From the NCBI GenBank assembly GCA_964458775.1, contig CAYWLQ010000006.1, forward strand, positions 11,297-75,296: a DNA stretch of 64,000 bases, read 5' to 3'. Position 1 is the first letter of the stretch, and every line of letters starts with the position of its first letter. The position numbers were made by a program, and so were the translations under genes. The notes beneath the pieces were generated by a model that was not told where the DNA came from, did not search any database, and saw only the letters and a program-made list of their open reading frames with translations. This DNA is from CAYWLQ01 sp964458775. Lineage in GTDB: Bacteria > Myxococcota_A > Polyangia > JAAYKL01. This document shows, in pieces, positions 7,128 through 17,500 of the stretch.

Positions 7128-8756
7128 TTGAAAAAACTGATACTGGTCTATTGTCCCGGTGCTTCTCCTACAACTGTGCCGCTTGGCGTTTGTTCGCTGA
7201 CTGCATATATTCGTATTAATTGTAATGATGTTGAAGTTAGGCAAGCAGATCTTTCAATAGGTATGCGACTTTCTTGTTTTGATAATACCGAAGAGGCAAA
7301 TCTTGCTTTGCCCTTTTTTACAGGACAGCTTGGAAACTTCTTTGACAGTTCAGTTTACAGTGCATATCAAAGCGAGCTTTTCTCTTTTTTTGAGAGGTGG
7401 AGGGCTGAGGAGAGAGCATTGTCTGAGGCGTTGTCAAAGGACTTTGTTTCTGTAGAAGTTGAACAATATGCTTCTAGATTGGATTCGTTGATAACGCTCA
7501 CAGGAGAGGAAATAGTTGCTCTTTCCGCTGCTTTTCCGGAACAAGTGCTTCATGCTGTTTTCATTGCGAAGATTCTAAAACGAAAGCATCCTGAGTTGAC
7601 TATACTTTTGGGCGGTTCAGCTTTGTCTGTTGTTGATGTAGATGATTTACTTGCGGCTGTTCCGGAGCTGGATTTTATTTTTAGAGGAGAGGGAGAAATT
7701 GGACTTAGTGAATTCTTAAAAGGCATTCATCCTTCTTTAATTAATGGGTTTTCTTTTCGTATTAATAACATTACCAAAAGCAATCCGGCTCCGACGTCGG
7801 TTAGACCGGAAATGCTTCCTTCCCCTGATTTGAGCGATTTATCTCTTAAATCTTATCTCAATCCTGTTCCTGTTGTTCCTGTGCTTTTTTCAAGAGGGTG
7901 TAAGTGGCGAAAATGTCGCTTTTGCAGTCATAATTTTAGTTTTTCAGGATATCGCAAACATTCTTTTGAATGCTTTGTGAACACACTTTCATACTACAAA
8001 CTGCAAAACGGAATATCGATGTTTTATATCGCTGACCAATACATCAGTGCTGAGGATCTTTTGGGTATCAGCGAAGAGATACTCAGGCAGAATCTTGATA
8101 TTCGTTTTCATGTAATGGGACGTCCGTCAAATGACTATTCCCCCAAAGTTCTTGAGACTGCTTTTGCGGCAGGGTGTCGCTGGATTAGTTGGGGAGCGGA
8201 AACTTTTTCTTCTCGACTGCTTGATATTTGCAACAAGGGAACAAATCCGACAGATATTGTACAAGTATTAAAAAACTCAAAAAAAGCCGGCATCAGCAAT
8301 TTGGCTATGATGATATTCGGTTTGCCCGGATCTAATGATTTTGAGCTACAACAAACATTGGATACAGCATCGAATGTAAGCGATGTAGTGGATGCGTTTA
8401 CTTCTAGTTGTTTTCAATTGTTTGAACATACTCCTTTCTTCAAGCGAGCCGAGGAATTCGGTCTTATTCCCGAAGAGCGTGAAACGCTTTTTATTGTCAG
8501 CGGAAAACCGGTGCATTCGTATCGGCGTTCATATTCTATCCGACTTGACAACGGAGGACGTGCACTGCCTCAAGCGGCAGTAGAAGCGGCCAAGTGGAAA
8601 CAGTGGCAATTGTTTGTGCGAGGAGGAGAATCATTTTTCGAAAGCCTTCCTGCTGAACATTATCTACTCTTTGCGGCTAAGTTTGCAGACGGTGAGTTTA
8701 CTTTTAGAACACCTACCAAACCGTCAACACCTCGACCTCTGCGCCGTGCCGGCTGA
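7128..8756 (+). CDS. B12-binding-type radical SAM protein
   Basis: The N-terminal third has a Rossmann-like cobalamin-binding arrangement beginning KKLILVYCPGASPT and including LLGGSALSV and FRGEGE. The second half is a radical SAM barrel with cluster motif RGCKWRKCRFCS (spacing C-x4-C-x2-C rather than the usual C-x3-C-x2-C), then WGAETFSSRLLD and MMIFGLPGS strands. Such enzymes perform methylations or other radical modifications; the substrate is unknown. TTG 7128 is chosen because the core beta strand starts there and AGGAA lies upstream. An ATG at 7017 in the same frame would add a Phe-rich, unlikely leader. No precursor peptide or biosynthetic partner is adjacent. Confidence 0.85.
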   Translation: MKKLILVYCPGASPTTVPLGVCSLTAYIRINCNDVEVRQADLSIGMRLSCFDNTEEANLALPFFTGQLGNFFDSSVYSAYQSELFSFFERWRAEERALSEALSKDFVSVEVEQYASRLDSLITLTGEEIVALSAAFPEQVLHAVFIAKILKRKHPELTILLGGSALSVVDVDDLLAAVPELDFIFRGEGEIGLSEFLKGIHPSLINGFSFRINNITKSNPAPTSVRPEMLPSPDLSDLSLKSYLNPVPVVPVLFSRGCKWRKCRFCSHNFSFSGYRKHSFECFVNTLSYYKLQNGISMFYIADQYISAEDLLGISEEILRQNLDIRFHVMGRPSNDYSPKVLETAFAAGCRWISWGAETFSSRLLDICNKGTNPTDIVQVLKNSKKAGISNLAMMIFGLPGSNDFELQQTLDTASNVSDVVDAFTSSCFQLFEHTPFFKRAEEFGLIPEERETLFIVSGKPVHSYRRSYSIRLDNGGRALPQAAVEAAKWKQWQLFVRGGESFFESLPAEHYLLFAAKFADGEFTFRTPTKPSTPRPLRRAG

Positions 8757-8882
8757 ATTTTTTTTCAGTTACAGACAAATTAGTTTTTGGCAGTGTTAGT
8801 TCAATAAAAAACTTTTTATTAGAATTTAAAACTTTCTGCGTAAGTTTTGTTATCCGCTGTGTGATTTGTTTGTGAAAAGAAA

Positions 8883-8894
8883 TTGCTTAAGCAA
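8883..8894. promoter_or_regulatory. 12-bp perfect palindrome upstream of the vWA lipoprotein
   Basis: TTGCTTAAGCAA is a perfect palindrome 56 nt before the start codon, in a purine-rich leader. It has no loop, so it is a better candidate for a dimeric regulator site than for a terminator. Binding is not demonstrated. Confidence 0.3.
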
Positions 8895-8949
8895 GAAAAA
8901 AAACCGGATGAAAAGAAACGCTAAATGAAAAGAAAAACGGAGGTATGAG

Positions 8950-10674
8950 ATGAAGGAAAAAACAGGAACACTTAGGAAAAGATTGATGTTGATTGCTATT
9001 TTAAGCGCGCTGTATGCTGTCGGCTGTTTTGAAAATACTGTCTTACAAACCGAAAGCGGTCCTTTAAAAACAACAAACGACATCTATGATAAGGGGTATA
9101 GACTGTCTTCTGTTCAGTATGACGGAGTAGATCTGTTAGTTGTTTTGGACAATTCCTACTCTATGGCCGAAGAACAACAAATTCTTGCAACCCATTTCTT
9201 TCCGCTGATAAACAGCTTAACCAAACCGGTTCAGGGAGATCCCAGTTGGTTTTTTCCGGCAGTGGAGAATTTAAAAGTTGCTGTTGTAACCACGGATATC
9301 GGACTTCAGTATGGAGAATCGGGAGACATATGGGGAGTTCCGAACTCTATACCGACCTGCGAAGAATCGTATGGAGATAATGGAAATTTTAGAACGGTTC
9401 AACACGGTGTCAGTTCAGTCAATATTGAGAACGGTGTAATTAAATGCGATCCGTTGGGTGATCATTGTCCTGCCGGTTATACCTGCGAAAGTGACGGATT
9501 TTGCTATGGAAGCGGATCTGTTGCCTGTACAACCGGCGTAGGTCCTGTATTAAGCACCAATGCGGCAGCGCCCAACAGCGAAATTGCCGCCCAAGCCGCC
9601 TGTACGGCAATGCAGGGAACAAACGGCTGCGGTTTTGAACAACCGCTTGAGGCCATCGTGAAAGCCTTTAAAAATCAACCCTCGTTTGCCGAAGAAAGCC
9701 ATGTGTTGGCAGTAATAGTGGTATCTGATGAAGAGGATTGCTCAATTGAGGATCCGGGTTTGTTTTCTTCAGAAAACTGGCTGAATCCTCGGAAAATAAA
9801 CATTGCTTGTAATTATCCCAACAACAATTTTTTGTTTGATACTGTCAGGTATCGCGAAAAACTCTTAGAAGCCAAGGGCGGTATTGATGAAGCGTTGGTA
9901 TTTTCTGCAATAGTTGGAGTACCTCCGGCAGTTTCAGGAGAAGAGGCTGTTTGCGAAGGAAGCGGAGCGGAACTGTCTCAATCAGGATGTCTTGATAGAG
10001 ATGAAATGCAGATTACTCCGGTAGAATTTGTTCCAGATAGTCCAGGTACTTACGAACACTTTGCACCGGCTTGTCAGAGAAAAAACTCTTCCGGTCAGGT
10101 TGATGTAACTCTTGCCAGACCCGGACGACGCTTTGTGGAGACCGCAGAGCAATTCGGATCTAATGGTTTTGTACACTCCATTTGCAATGAAGATTGGTCG
10201 CCGGCGCTGCTTCGCACAGGAGAAGCAATTGCCTCCAAACTCAACCGTCCCTGCTTTCCTCACAAAGCTCCGTGGACCGAACAAAACTCATCCGATTGCC
10301 CGAATTGCGGAGTCGTAGCTGATACTTGTGATCTTTTTGTCGAATACAGTATTTCCAATGATGATTTGGAAACTTTTAGATGTCCTCAGGAGTTGTACGA
10401 AGGTTTAGATGAAAACACCAAAGACGCATACGAAAACAAAACCATCTTGGAAACCTCAGACCAAAATACAAAAGTATTCTGTGCCGTACCGAAAGTTGCA
10501 ACACCGCTTGCCTGTGCAGATGCTCTGACTGCAGAAGAATTGGAAGAAGAAATCGGTTGGACCTATTGCGAGCAAGATGAAAGATGTGAACAGATGATCA
10601 ACACCACCAAACTAGCCAAAGACATAGCAGCCGGACATCCGTTTGCATATCGTTGTGTTGTTGAGGTTAACTGA
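8950..10674 (+). CDS. vWA-domain lipoprotein
   Basis: A 574-residue lipoprotein: signal MLIAILSALYAVGC with lipid-anchored Cys26. A von Willebrand factor A domain starts near residue 60, with the metal-ion-dependent adhesion motif DNSYS at 67-71 (VDLLVVLDNSYSMAEEQ) and a later VIVVSDEEDCS strand. Some 25 further Cys suggest several disulfides in the periplasm or on the surface. This architecture recurs in Myxococcota as cell-surface lipoproteins of unknown role, possibly binding proteins or polysaccharide through a divalent metal. GGAGG lies about 6 nt upstream of ATG. It is convergent with the next gene. Confidence 0.8.
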   Translation: MKEKTGTLRKRLMLIAILSALYAVGCFENTVLQTESGPLKTTNDIYDKGYRLSSVQYDGVDLLVVLDNSYSMAEEQQILATHFFPLINSLTKPVQGDPSWFFPAVENLKVAVVTTDIGLQYGESGDIWGVPNSIPTCEESYGDNGNFRTVQHGVSSVNIENGVIKCDPLGDHCPAGYTCESDGFCYGSGSVACTTGVGPVLSTNAAAPNSEIAAQAACTAMQGTNGCGFEQPLEAIVKAFKNQPSFAEESHVLAVIVVSDEEDCSIEDPGLFSSENWLNPRKINIACNYPNNNFLFDTVRYREKLLEAKGGIDEALVFSAIVGVPPAVSGEEAVCEGSGAELSQSGCLDRDEMQITPVEFVPDSPGTYEHFAPACQRKNSSGQVDVTLARPGRRFVETAEQFGSNGFVHSICNEDWSPALLRTGEAIASKLNRPCFPHKAPWTEQNSSDCPNCGVVADTCDLFVEYSISNDDLETFRCPQELYEGLDENTKDAYENKTILETSDQNTKVFCAVPKVATPLACADALTAEELEEEIGWTYCEQDERCEQMINTTKLAKDIAAGHPFAYRCVVEVN

Positions 10675-10701
10675 TTTTACAGACGCTGACTGTTACCGTA
10701 T

Positions 10702-11310
10702 TTAGTCTTTCTCACCGAGAACTCGTAAAATAGAAATAAATCCTGATTCGTGTTCTTTAGCGCCTTGAGGAGATACCCATGCGTCAAAAAAGGTTCCTTT
10801 GGGTGATTGCAAATGAACAAATTCCAGTGGGCAGTTTTGGTTAAACGGGTTTTTGGGTGCAATACCCAAATCTGCTCCCGGATATGCAGAAGAACCGTCT
10901 ACGGCTTTGGTACGCTTGCCCAAGGCAAGAATTTGTTTGTAATGTCCTCGTTCTCCAAATTCACTATGTTCACGTGATATTAAAACTCGCCCGTTGGATG
11001 TTAAGCCTATTTGTACATTAGGAATATAAGAGGAAACTCCAATCAATGCACCGGAAGCAGCATTAAGTACCGAACTCGCCGCCTGGCCGGCTGCACTTTT
11101 GGGTTTGGTGTAATCCAAACCGCTCCAAGTACCGACAATCTTTTCTCCGTCTTTTAGTTTGAAATAGCGGGAGTAAAAGTTATGCATAGCCTCTGCTGCT
11201 TGCTCCGGAGTCATCGCAGCTACTTTTGCAAATATTTTTTTTCGCATAACAGAAGTCACCGCAACAATTGCTATAATAAAAATTATCGGAATTAAATAAT
11301 ATATTACCAT
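10702..11310 (-). CDS. Membrane-anchored protein of unknown function
   Basis: A 202-residue protein with one N-terminal membrane span (IYYLIPIIFIIAIVAVTSV) followed by a cationic stretch (MRKK), giving an N-out, C-in bitopic topology. The remainder is soluble; a segment MTPEQAAEAMHNFYSRYF is helical and the rest appears mixed alpha/beta. GGAGG lies 6 nt upstream of ATG 11310. No family was recognised. Because the anchor may hold a cytoplasmic domain, it could be an adaptor, but nothing defines a role. Confidence 0.65.
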   Translation of the reverse strand: MVIYYLIPIIFIIAIVAVTSVMRKKIFAKVAAMTPEQAAEAMHNFYSRYFKLKDGEKIVGTWSGLDYTKPKSAAGQAASSVLNAASGALIGVSSYIPNVQIGLTSNGRVLISREHSEFGERGHYKQILALGKRTKAVDGSSAYPGADLGIAPKNPFNQNCPLEFVHLQSPKGTFFDAWVSPQGAKEHESGFISILRVLGEKD

Positions 11311-11377
11311 CTGTTACCTCCGTGAGATACGAGCTATATCATTGTCAATTGCAACGTCAAGATAGGGGGTTATGATT

Positions 11378-11443
11378 GGGGACTGTCACTATTGATTCTG
11401 GGGACTGTCACTATTGATTCTGGGGACTGTCACTATTGATTCT
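11378..11443. repeat. Three exact tandem copies of a 22-bp unit
   Basis: The unit GGGGACTGTCACTATTGATT followed by CT occurs at 11378-11399, 11400-11421 and 11422-11443 without mismatches, then decays into CTATTGATT fragments. The array lies between the divergent genes at 10702-11310 and dnaE2. The leading 12-mer also occurs inverted at 2154-2165. No gene spans the array. Confidence 0.85.
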
Positions 11444-11478
11444 ATTGATTTACCTATTGATTTGATTTTGACAACTAT

Positions 11479-11507
11479 TTGCCTACTTTTTACACCGATG
11501 TTATACT
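11479..11507 (+). promoter_or_regulatory. Predicted promoter of dnaE2, implying a leaderless mRNA
   Basis: TTGCCT (11479-11484), a 17-bp spacer and TATACT (11502-11507) resemble a sigma-70 promoter. Transcription would begin about 7 nt downstream, at or next to the ATG at 11514, and no Shine-Dalgarno is present. No convincing LexA box was found. Confidence 0.4.
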
Positions 11508-11513
11508 GTACAA

Positions 11514-14500
11514 ATGTTTAGTTTTAACAAAACATATGCTCCTCTTTGGTGCAAAAGCAACTTTTCCTTTTTGGAAGGTGCAAGCCATCCTGAAGAGTTG
11601 GTGGAAGAGGCTCATCATTTGGGGCTTAGGTATTTGGCTCTTACTGATCGGGACGGAATGTACGGTTCGGTTAAAGCTTTGCTTAAAGCAGAGGAGAGGG
11701 GTATCAAGCTGATTATCGGAAGTGAGATTAGTCTTAATGACGAATCGCGGTTGGTGCTTCTTGTAAAAAATAAACAGGGCTACGGAGACTTGTGCTCACT
11801 TATCTCAAAAGGGAGGCTGCGCTCTCCCAAAGGTTTTTCTTGTGTAACTTTAAGTGAGGTTTGTGAAGCTGCTTCAGATTTATTTTGTTTATGGGGCGGA
11901 CGGAAAAGCTCCCTTGTGCTTGAGGAGGAACCGACTTCCGCAGCGTGCATGCTAAAAGACGCTTTCGGCCCAAGACTTTTTGCTATGGCGGCCAGACGGC
12001 GTATTGCCGAAGAAGTTGTGGAAGAAAAACGTCTTATTTCAAGAGCTGTTAAATATAATTTGGAAATTGTTGCTTCATGTGAAGTGCTATACCATTCGAT
12101 ATCTCGGCGGCCTCTGCAGGATGTACTTACCTGCATTCGCAAAAAGTGTACGCTTGCATCAGCAGGACGGCGCATTCAACCCAATGGGGAATTATATCTT
12201 AGGTCTTTTGTCGATTTTGAAGGTCTGTTTTTGGATTTACCGAAGGCTGTGGAAAAAACAGTTGAAATTGCAGAAGCCTGCGACTTTTCTTTGCGACAGC
12301 TTCGTTATCGCTATCCTGCAGAAGCTCTTCCGAACGGCACTTCAACAGCCGAACAGCTTCGACAACTTACTTTTGCCGGAGCCGCTATACGCTATAAAAA
12401 CCATATTCCTGATCCTGTAGTAAACCAGCTTGAAAGAGAACTCGCCCTAATCGAAGAGCTGGATTATCCGGGGTATTTTCTCACCATGTGGGAAATAGTT
12501 CGCTTTTGTCGGGAACGCAACATTCTTTGTCAGGGAAGGGGTTCTGCTGCAAACTCAGCGGTATGTTTTTGTTTGGACATAACAGCTGTTGACCCGGTGC
12601 GTATGGAGCTTCTTTTTGAACGTTTTATTTCCAGAGAAAGAGCCGAACCTCCGGATATAGATTTGGATATTGAACACGAGCGAAGAGAAGAAGTCATTCA
12701 GCATGTATATCACAAATACGGTCGAGACCGTGCTGCAATGGTTGCGTCTGTTATTCGTTATCAATCTAAGTCGGCAATTAGGGATATAGGTAAGGTGTTT
12801 GAGTTGACAGAGGACGAGCTGTTAAAAGACAGTCCGACCCAGTCGTTTTCGTCCCCATTGTCCCCGTCGTCCCTAGCGAGAGAGCTTATCGGTTTTCCAA
12901 GACATTTGTCGATTCATCCAGGAGGATTTTTATTGGGTTCTGAACCGGTTCATCGCTTGGTTCCGATTGAAAACGGCACTATGCCGGATAGAACTGTAAT
13001 TCAGTGGGACAAAGACGACATTGAAGCCTTGGGACTTTTTAAGGTAGACCTGTTAGGATTGGGAGCTTTAAGTCACTTACACCGAACTTTTGATTTAATA
13101 AAAAGCGAACACAATCTTAATCTATCTATGGCTGTGATACCTTCCGATGATCGAGCAACTTTTGATATGATTTGTCGTGGAGAAACAGTCGGCGTATTTC
13201 AAATTGAAAGCAGAGCTCAAATGGCTATGCTTCCCAGATTAAAGCCTAAATGCTTTTATGATTTAGTTATCGAAGTAAGCATTGTTCGACCCGGTCCGAT
13301 TACCGGAGGGATGGTTCATCCCTACATAAACCGTAGAAACGGTTTAGAAGCTGTTACCTATCCGCATCCCAAATTAGAGCCGGTTCTTAAAAAAACTCTA
13401 GGTGTACCTCTGTTTCAAGAACAGGTTATGAAGCTTGCTATGGTTGCGGCTGATTATACACCGGGAGAGGCGGATCAACTGAGACGAGATATGGCCGCTT
13501 GGAAAAAAGCCGGACGAATAGAGCGCCATCACAATCTTTTGGTCTCAAGAATGAAACAAAAAGGCATTGATGAAGAATTTGCCAATCGAGTTTTTGAACA
13601 AATTAGAGGATTCGGCGAATACGGCTTTCCTGAAAGCCATGCAGCAAGCTTTGCCCTTATAAGCTATGCATCGGCCTATTTGAGATGTCACTTTCCTACA
13701 GAATTTGTCTGCGGATTGCTCAATTCTTTGCCTATGGGTTTCTATACTTCGGCAACTATTATAGAAGATGCCAAGAGAATGGGAGTAACCGTAAAACCGG
13801 TTACTGTAAAAAAAAGCGAATGGAACTGTTCAATAGAAAATAACGCAGTGCGTATGGGTTTGAAATTTATCAAAGGTTTGGGAGTAAAGGATTTTGCGGC
13901 AATTGCTTCTGAACGTGTCGATTCACCCTTTATTTCTGTCGAAGATTTTGCAAGACGCACAAAAATCTATAAAGACACATTATCTGCTTTGGCTGAAGCA
14001 GGCGCTTTTGATTGTTTCAATCTATCTCGCCGACAAGCTTTATGGCAAGTAATCGGGTTTGTTCGCGAAAACGAAAATACTTTAAACTTTCCTTCAAACC
14101 AAAAACCTCCTATGTTCAGTGAGCTGTCCGATTTTGAAACCGTATCATGGGACTTTGCATGCTCCGGATATTCCATTCATGCGCATCCCTTAGCACCGCT
14201 TAGACCGCAGCTTAGCGCTATAAAGTTGTTGTGCGCTTCGGATTTGTCTACACAAAAAAACGGAAGCAGAATTCGTTTTGCAGGCATGGTAATATGCAGA
14301 CAACGCCCGTCCACTGCCGGCGGAGTAACCTTTATGACTTTAGAGGACGAAACCGGTTTTGCAAATCTTGTGATATGGAAAAATGTATATGAAGCCTATG
14401 AAATGTTGGCCCAAACAGCATCCCTGTTGGGTGTTATCGGAAAAATTCAGGCCAAGGATGGAGTTGTTCACCTAATAGCTGAACAGCTGTTTTTACCCAA

Positions 14501-14543
14501 AATAGCGGCGCCCAAAAGTATTCAAAGCAGAGATTTTAGATAA
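11514..14543 (+). CDS. dnaE2: Error-prone DNA polymerase III alpha subunit DnaE2 (ImuC-type)
   Basis: A 1009-residue C-family polymerase. Such polymerases synthesise across DNA lesions, usually with ImuA and ImuB. The N-terminal PHP domain begins SNFSFLEGASHPEELVEEAH, the DnaE2 signature. The catalytic aspartates are in PDIDLD (380-385) and KVDLLGL (Asp512). The C-terminus has an OB-fold (RFAGMVICRQRPSTAGGVTF) as in ImuC, without the extra beta-clamp/tau region of replicative DnaE. Length is close to the family norm. At PHP motif I the usual first His is Trp12, so metal-dependent PHP activity is unlikely. imuA and imuB are not adjacent, so partner genes must lie elsewhere or be absent. The distinction from replicative DnaE is confident. 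Confidence 0.9.
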   Translation: MFSFNKTYAPLWCKSNFSFLEGASHPEELVEEAHHLGLRYLALTDRDGMYGSVKALLKAEERGIKLIIGSEISLNDESRLVLLVKNKQGYGDLCSLISKGRLRSPKGFSCVTLSEVCEAASDLFCLWGGRKSSLVLEEEPTSAACMLKDAFGPRLFAMAARRRIAEEVVEEKRLISRAVKYNLEIVASCEVLYHSISRRPLQDVLTCIRKKCTLASAGRRIQPNGELYLRSFVDFEGLFLDLPKAVEKTVEIAEACDFSLRQLRYRYPAEALPNGTSTAEQLRQLTFAGAAIRYKNHIPDPVVNQLERELALIEELDYPGYFLTMWEIVRFCRERNILCQGRGSAANSAVCFCLDITAVDPVRMELLFERFISRERAEPPDIDLDIEHERREEVIQHVYHKYGRDRAAMVASVIRYQSKSAIRDIGKVFELTEDELLKDSPTQSFSSPLSPSSLARELIGFPRHLSIHPGGFLLGSEPVHRLVPIENGTMPDRTVIQWDKDDIEALGLFKVDLLGLGALSHLHRTFDLIKSEHNLNLSMAVIPSDDRATFDMICRGETVGVFQIESRAQMAMLPRLKPKCFYDLVIEVSIVRPGPITGGMVHPYINRRNGLEAVTYPHPKLEPVLKKTLGVPLFQEQVMKLAMVAADYTPGEADQLRRDMAAWKKAGRIERHHNLLVSRMKQKGIDEEFANRVFEQIRGFGEYGFPESHAASFALISYASAYLRCHFPTEFVCGLLNSLPMGFYTSATIIEDAKRMGVTVKPVTVKKSEWNCSIENNAVRMGLKFIKGLGVKDFAAIASERVDSPFISVEDFARRTKIYKDTLSALAEAGAFDCFNLSRRQALWQVIGFVRENENTLNFPSNQKPPMFSELSDFETVSWDFACSGYSIHAHPLAPLRPQLSAIKLLCASDLSTQKNGSRIRFAGMVICRQRPSTAGGVTFMTLEDETGFANLVIWKNVYEAYEMLAQTASLLGVIGKIQAKDGVVHLIAEQLFLPKIAAPKSIQSRDFR

Positions 14544-14563
14544 AATAGTCGTTCTATTTTTTT
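14542..14563. terminator. Bidirectional terminator between convergent genes
   Basis: AAAATAG (14542-14548), loop TCGTT and CTATTTT (14554-14560) form a 7-bp stem with T-runs on both strands. It lies exactly at the junction of dnaE2 and the WD40-caspase gene. The stem is AT-rich, so strength is uncertain. Confidence 0.5.
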
Positions 14564-17500
14564 GTAACAATTGGGAGAACAAAAGCATTTTCAAGATTGT
14601 CTCTGTCTACCGTTGGATTCTGTAAACCGTTTGTTTTCTCTGCAACCTCTCTAATTACATAGTCCCTCAGCTCTTCTGTTGAAATAGATTTATCTTTGTT
14701 TTTGTCAGCGAGAGATGAGCTTAATGCTCTGATAACCTCAGAGGTAAACATTCCATTTTGTATTTCATCACTTTCGTATGACAGCTCTGCTCCTCTAGAA
14801 GAGGAAAGCACAATTGCACCGGAGCGCCTAAACAAATCATTGTAGATATATCGGTCATGATCGAAAAGTGCGGTCTCTATATTTGTACGGTTGTTTTCGC
14901 CAAGGTGTTTTTTGCGAATGCCGCGACCCACTAATCGTAATTTGTCGGCCAGAGTTGAATTTGCAAGTTCCTCACCGGGATCAAGCTCTCCGGAATGGCA
15001 TGTATCGAGCAAAAAGAGTTTATTTCTCGGTTTGATATTTTGCAACAGATCCTCAATAAGTTCAAAGCGAGCTGCGGTTTCCTCCAGACGGTTCAAATCT
15101 GCATTGTGCGTAAGGAAATAATAGTCAGGATTTGCTTTCATGTCGTAAATTCCATGACCGGCTACGAACAGAACCACGGTATCATGAACGCCGGCGGCAG
15201 AGAGAAAATTTTTGGCATCTTTGAATGCGTTGACGGTAACCGCTTCATCTGAGAAGACTCTTGTGTATACTTTCTTAAAACCTGATGCCGCTTTTTTAAA
15301 CACTGACTCCAGATCCAAAGCATCTTTTGAAGCGTATTTTAAGTTTAGGTTTGAATCAGCATGTTTAGAAACTCCGAATCCCAGAAAATAGAGATCACCT
15401 AGGAACTTGTTTGAATGCTCCACTATGCGGTGATCTCTAAGCGATTCTATTCCCAATTTGTTGAGCGCGCTCACCTCAATTTTGTTTCTTCCGGAGGAAA
15501 GTTCAACGGATTCTAAAATAGTTGCGTTAGTGCCCGAAACCGGTTTGCCGTCGACTCCAAAAATGGGAACATCATTAACAAAGACATTATATCTGACAAG
15601 TTCGGAAAAGCTGTCTTTTATTTCAATTTTAATATCTGCTCCATTACCTTCCTGTTTAAGATTTGTGATTTTGGCATCCGGTGCTTTATTGAATGCAAAT
15701 TTCAAGTCTTCCTCACTTAGGCCGAATTTCTTGAGTCGCTTCTGATAAAGATTTTTGTAGTGAGTAATGAGCTCTTGATTGTTAACAGATGCTCTTTCAA
15801 GAAGAATGTCGGGACGGTTAAAGCGAAAAGCCAGCTGATCAACCCTATAGCTTTGAACACCGTCAACTCCGGCAATAAGGTTTCCGCCTTTACGGGATGC
15901 ATCAAAATATCCGTCGGGAGTATAGGCTATCCATTCATTATCCCATGCGACCATTGTAATACTTTGACCGTTATCAATATTCCAGATACGTACTGTACCG
16001 TCATCTCCGCCGGTAGCCACATGCCGTCCGCTTGGTAAAAAACATATGTTGTTAATCGGTCCTGAGTGAGCGATGTAGTGATGAAGTCTTTCTCCTGTTT
16101 CTGTATTCCATATGTCTAAATCGCCTGTAAGCGTTCCGGAGGCGGCGGTTTTTCCGTCAGCAGAAAAGGCTGCTGTGAAAACATTTTTGCTTTCTTTGTA
16201 ATTATCAAAATCGATAAAAGTTTTTAATGCTTCTCCGCTATCTATATCCCAAAGTTCAAAAATTCCGCAGGTATCTGTCGGATATCTTTTGTAGCATGAA
16301 CTATGAGCGGTCAGCAGGTGATTATTGTCTAAAAAAAATGCAGCGACTGCATGTCTTTTCAATTCTCGGATAAAGCGGCCTGTTTGAAAATCCCAGATTT
16401 TTGTAGAGTTATATCCAATAGAAACAAAACGGCTCAAATCAGATGAAACGACAATACGACTGGAAGAAATACCATTTTTAAACGGAATTGAACGAATAAG
16501 TTTCCAAGATGGTATTTCACGAATATTAAGTATTTCGTCCTGGCCTGTCAGCAGATAACCGTCTTTCAAAAACGATATAAGGTTCTCGCTTTTGCGGATC
16601 GGAATTTCTTTTACTAGATCACCGCTCTTTGAATTCCATACTCTAAAATCATTTCTACCCTTATATTCATTGGTAAACCCTTGTGTTACTATGTGTCGCC
16701 CGTCAGGAGAAAAGAGAACATCGGTTGACCATTGACGGTCACTTCCCTTAAGAGTGTGTAAAAGAGAGCCCGTGAGCACATTCCAAACATAAGTGTTGCT
16801 ATCCCACGAAGCTGCAGAGACGAGCCATTGATTGTTCGGTGCTGCGATTTTAGAAATACGCCCCCCGCCTTTCCCGCCGAGTTTGTGAACCGTTTGACCT
16901 GTTTCAATGTCCCAAGTTCTAAGATTAGCTGTTTCGTCAGGAACAACAAATTGCCGCATATCTGAGGTTGCTCCCATTAAATCTCCGGCAAAGGAGGATG
17001 TGTCGCATTTGTTTTTGTAAGTGCGAAGTGTTGATCCCTTTAGAAAATCAAAGAGTACAACCTCACCGTCAAGCGGAGGTCCCAGCATTATCATTGCTCT
17101 GCGATTATCAGGAAGAGGCACAATATTGTGAATTAGAGCTTTCAAATCATAACTTATTTTAAGTTTCCCGGATTCGAGGTCGAAAACCATTAGTTCCTTT
17201 TTGGGAGGATAGCCCGGATAGCCGCCGCTACGACCTGCGAGCACATACTTCATATCTATTGTTGCCGAAGCGTTTCCTCCAAGTTCCTCCTTATTTATTC
17301 TTGAGCTCCAATAGATCGAACCCGTATCCATATCCCAGAGTTTAACAGTACCGTCTCTACATGTGGTCAACATCCTTTTCTCGTCGGCTACAACAGACAA
17401 AGACATCCAACTGTAATTAATATTACAACGATTGGTAAAACGCTTCAGTCTGCGAGGTGTGTCTATATCCCAAATTTCTACGGTGTCTTCCCCGTGACCG

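Noticed and set aside
11488..11530. LexA box over the dnaE2 start
   Set aside because: CTGT is present but the expected inverted half-site is not; SOS control is not supported.
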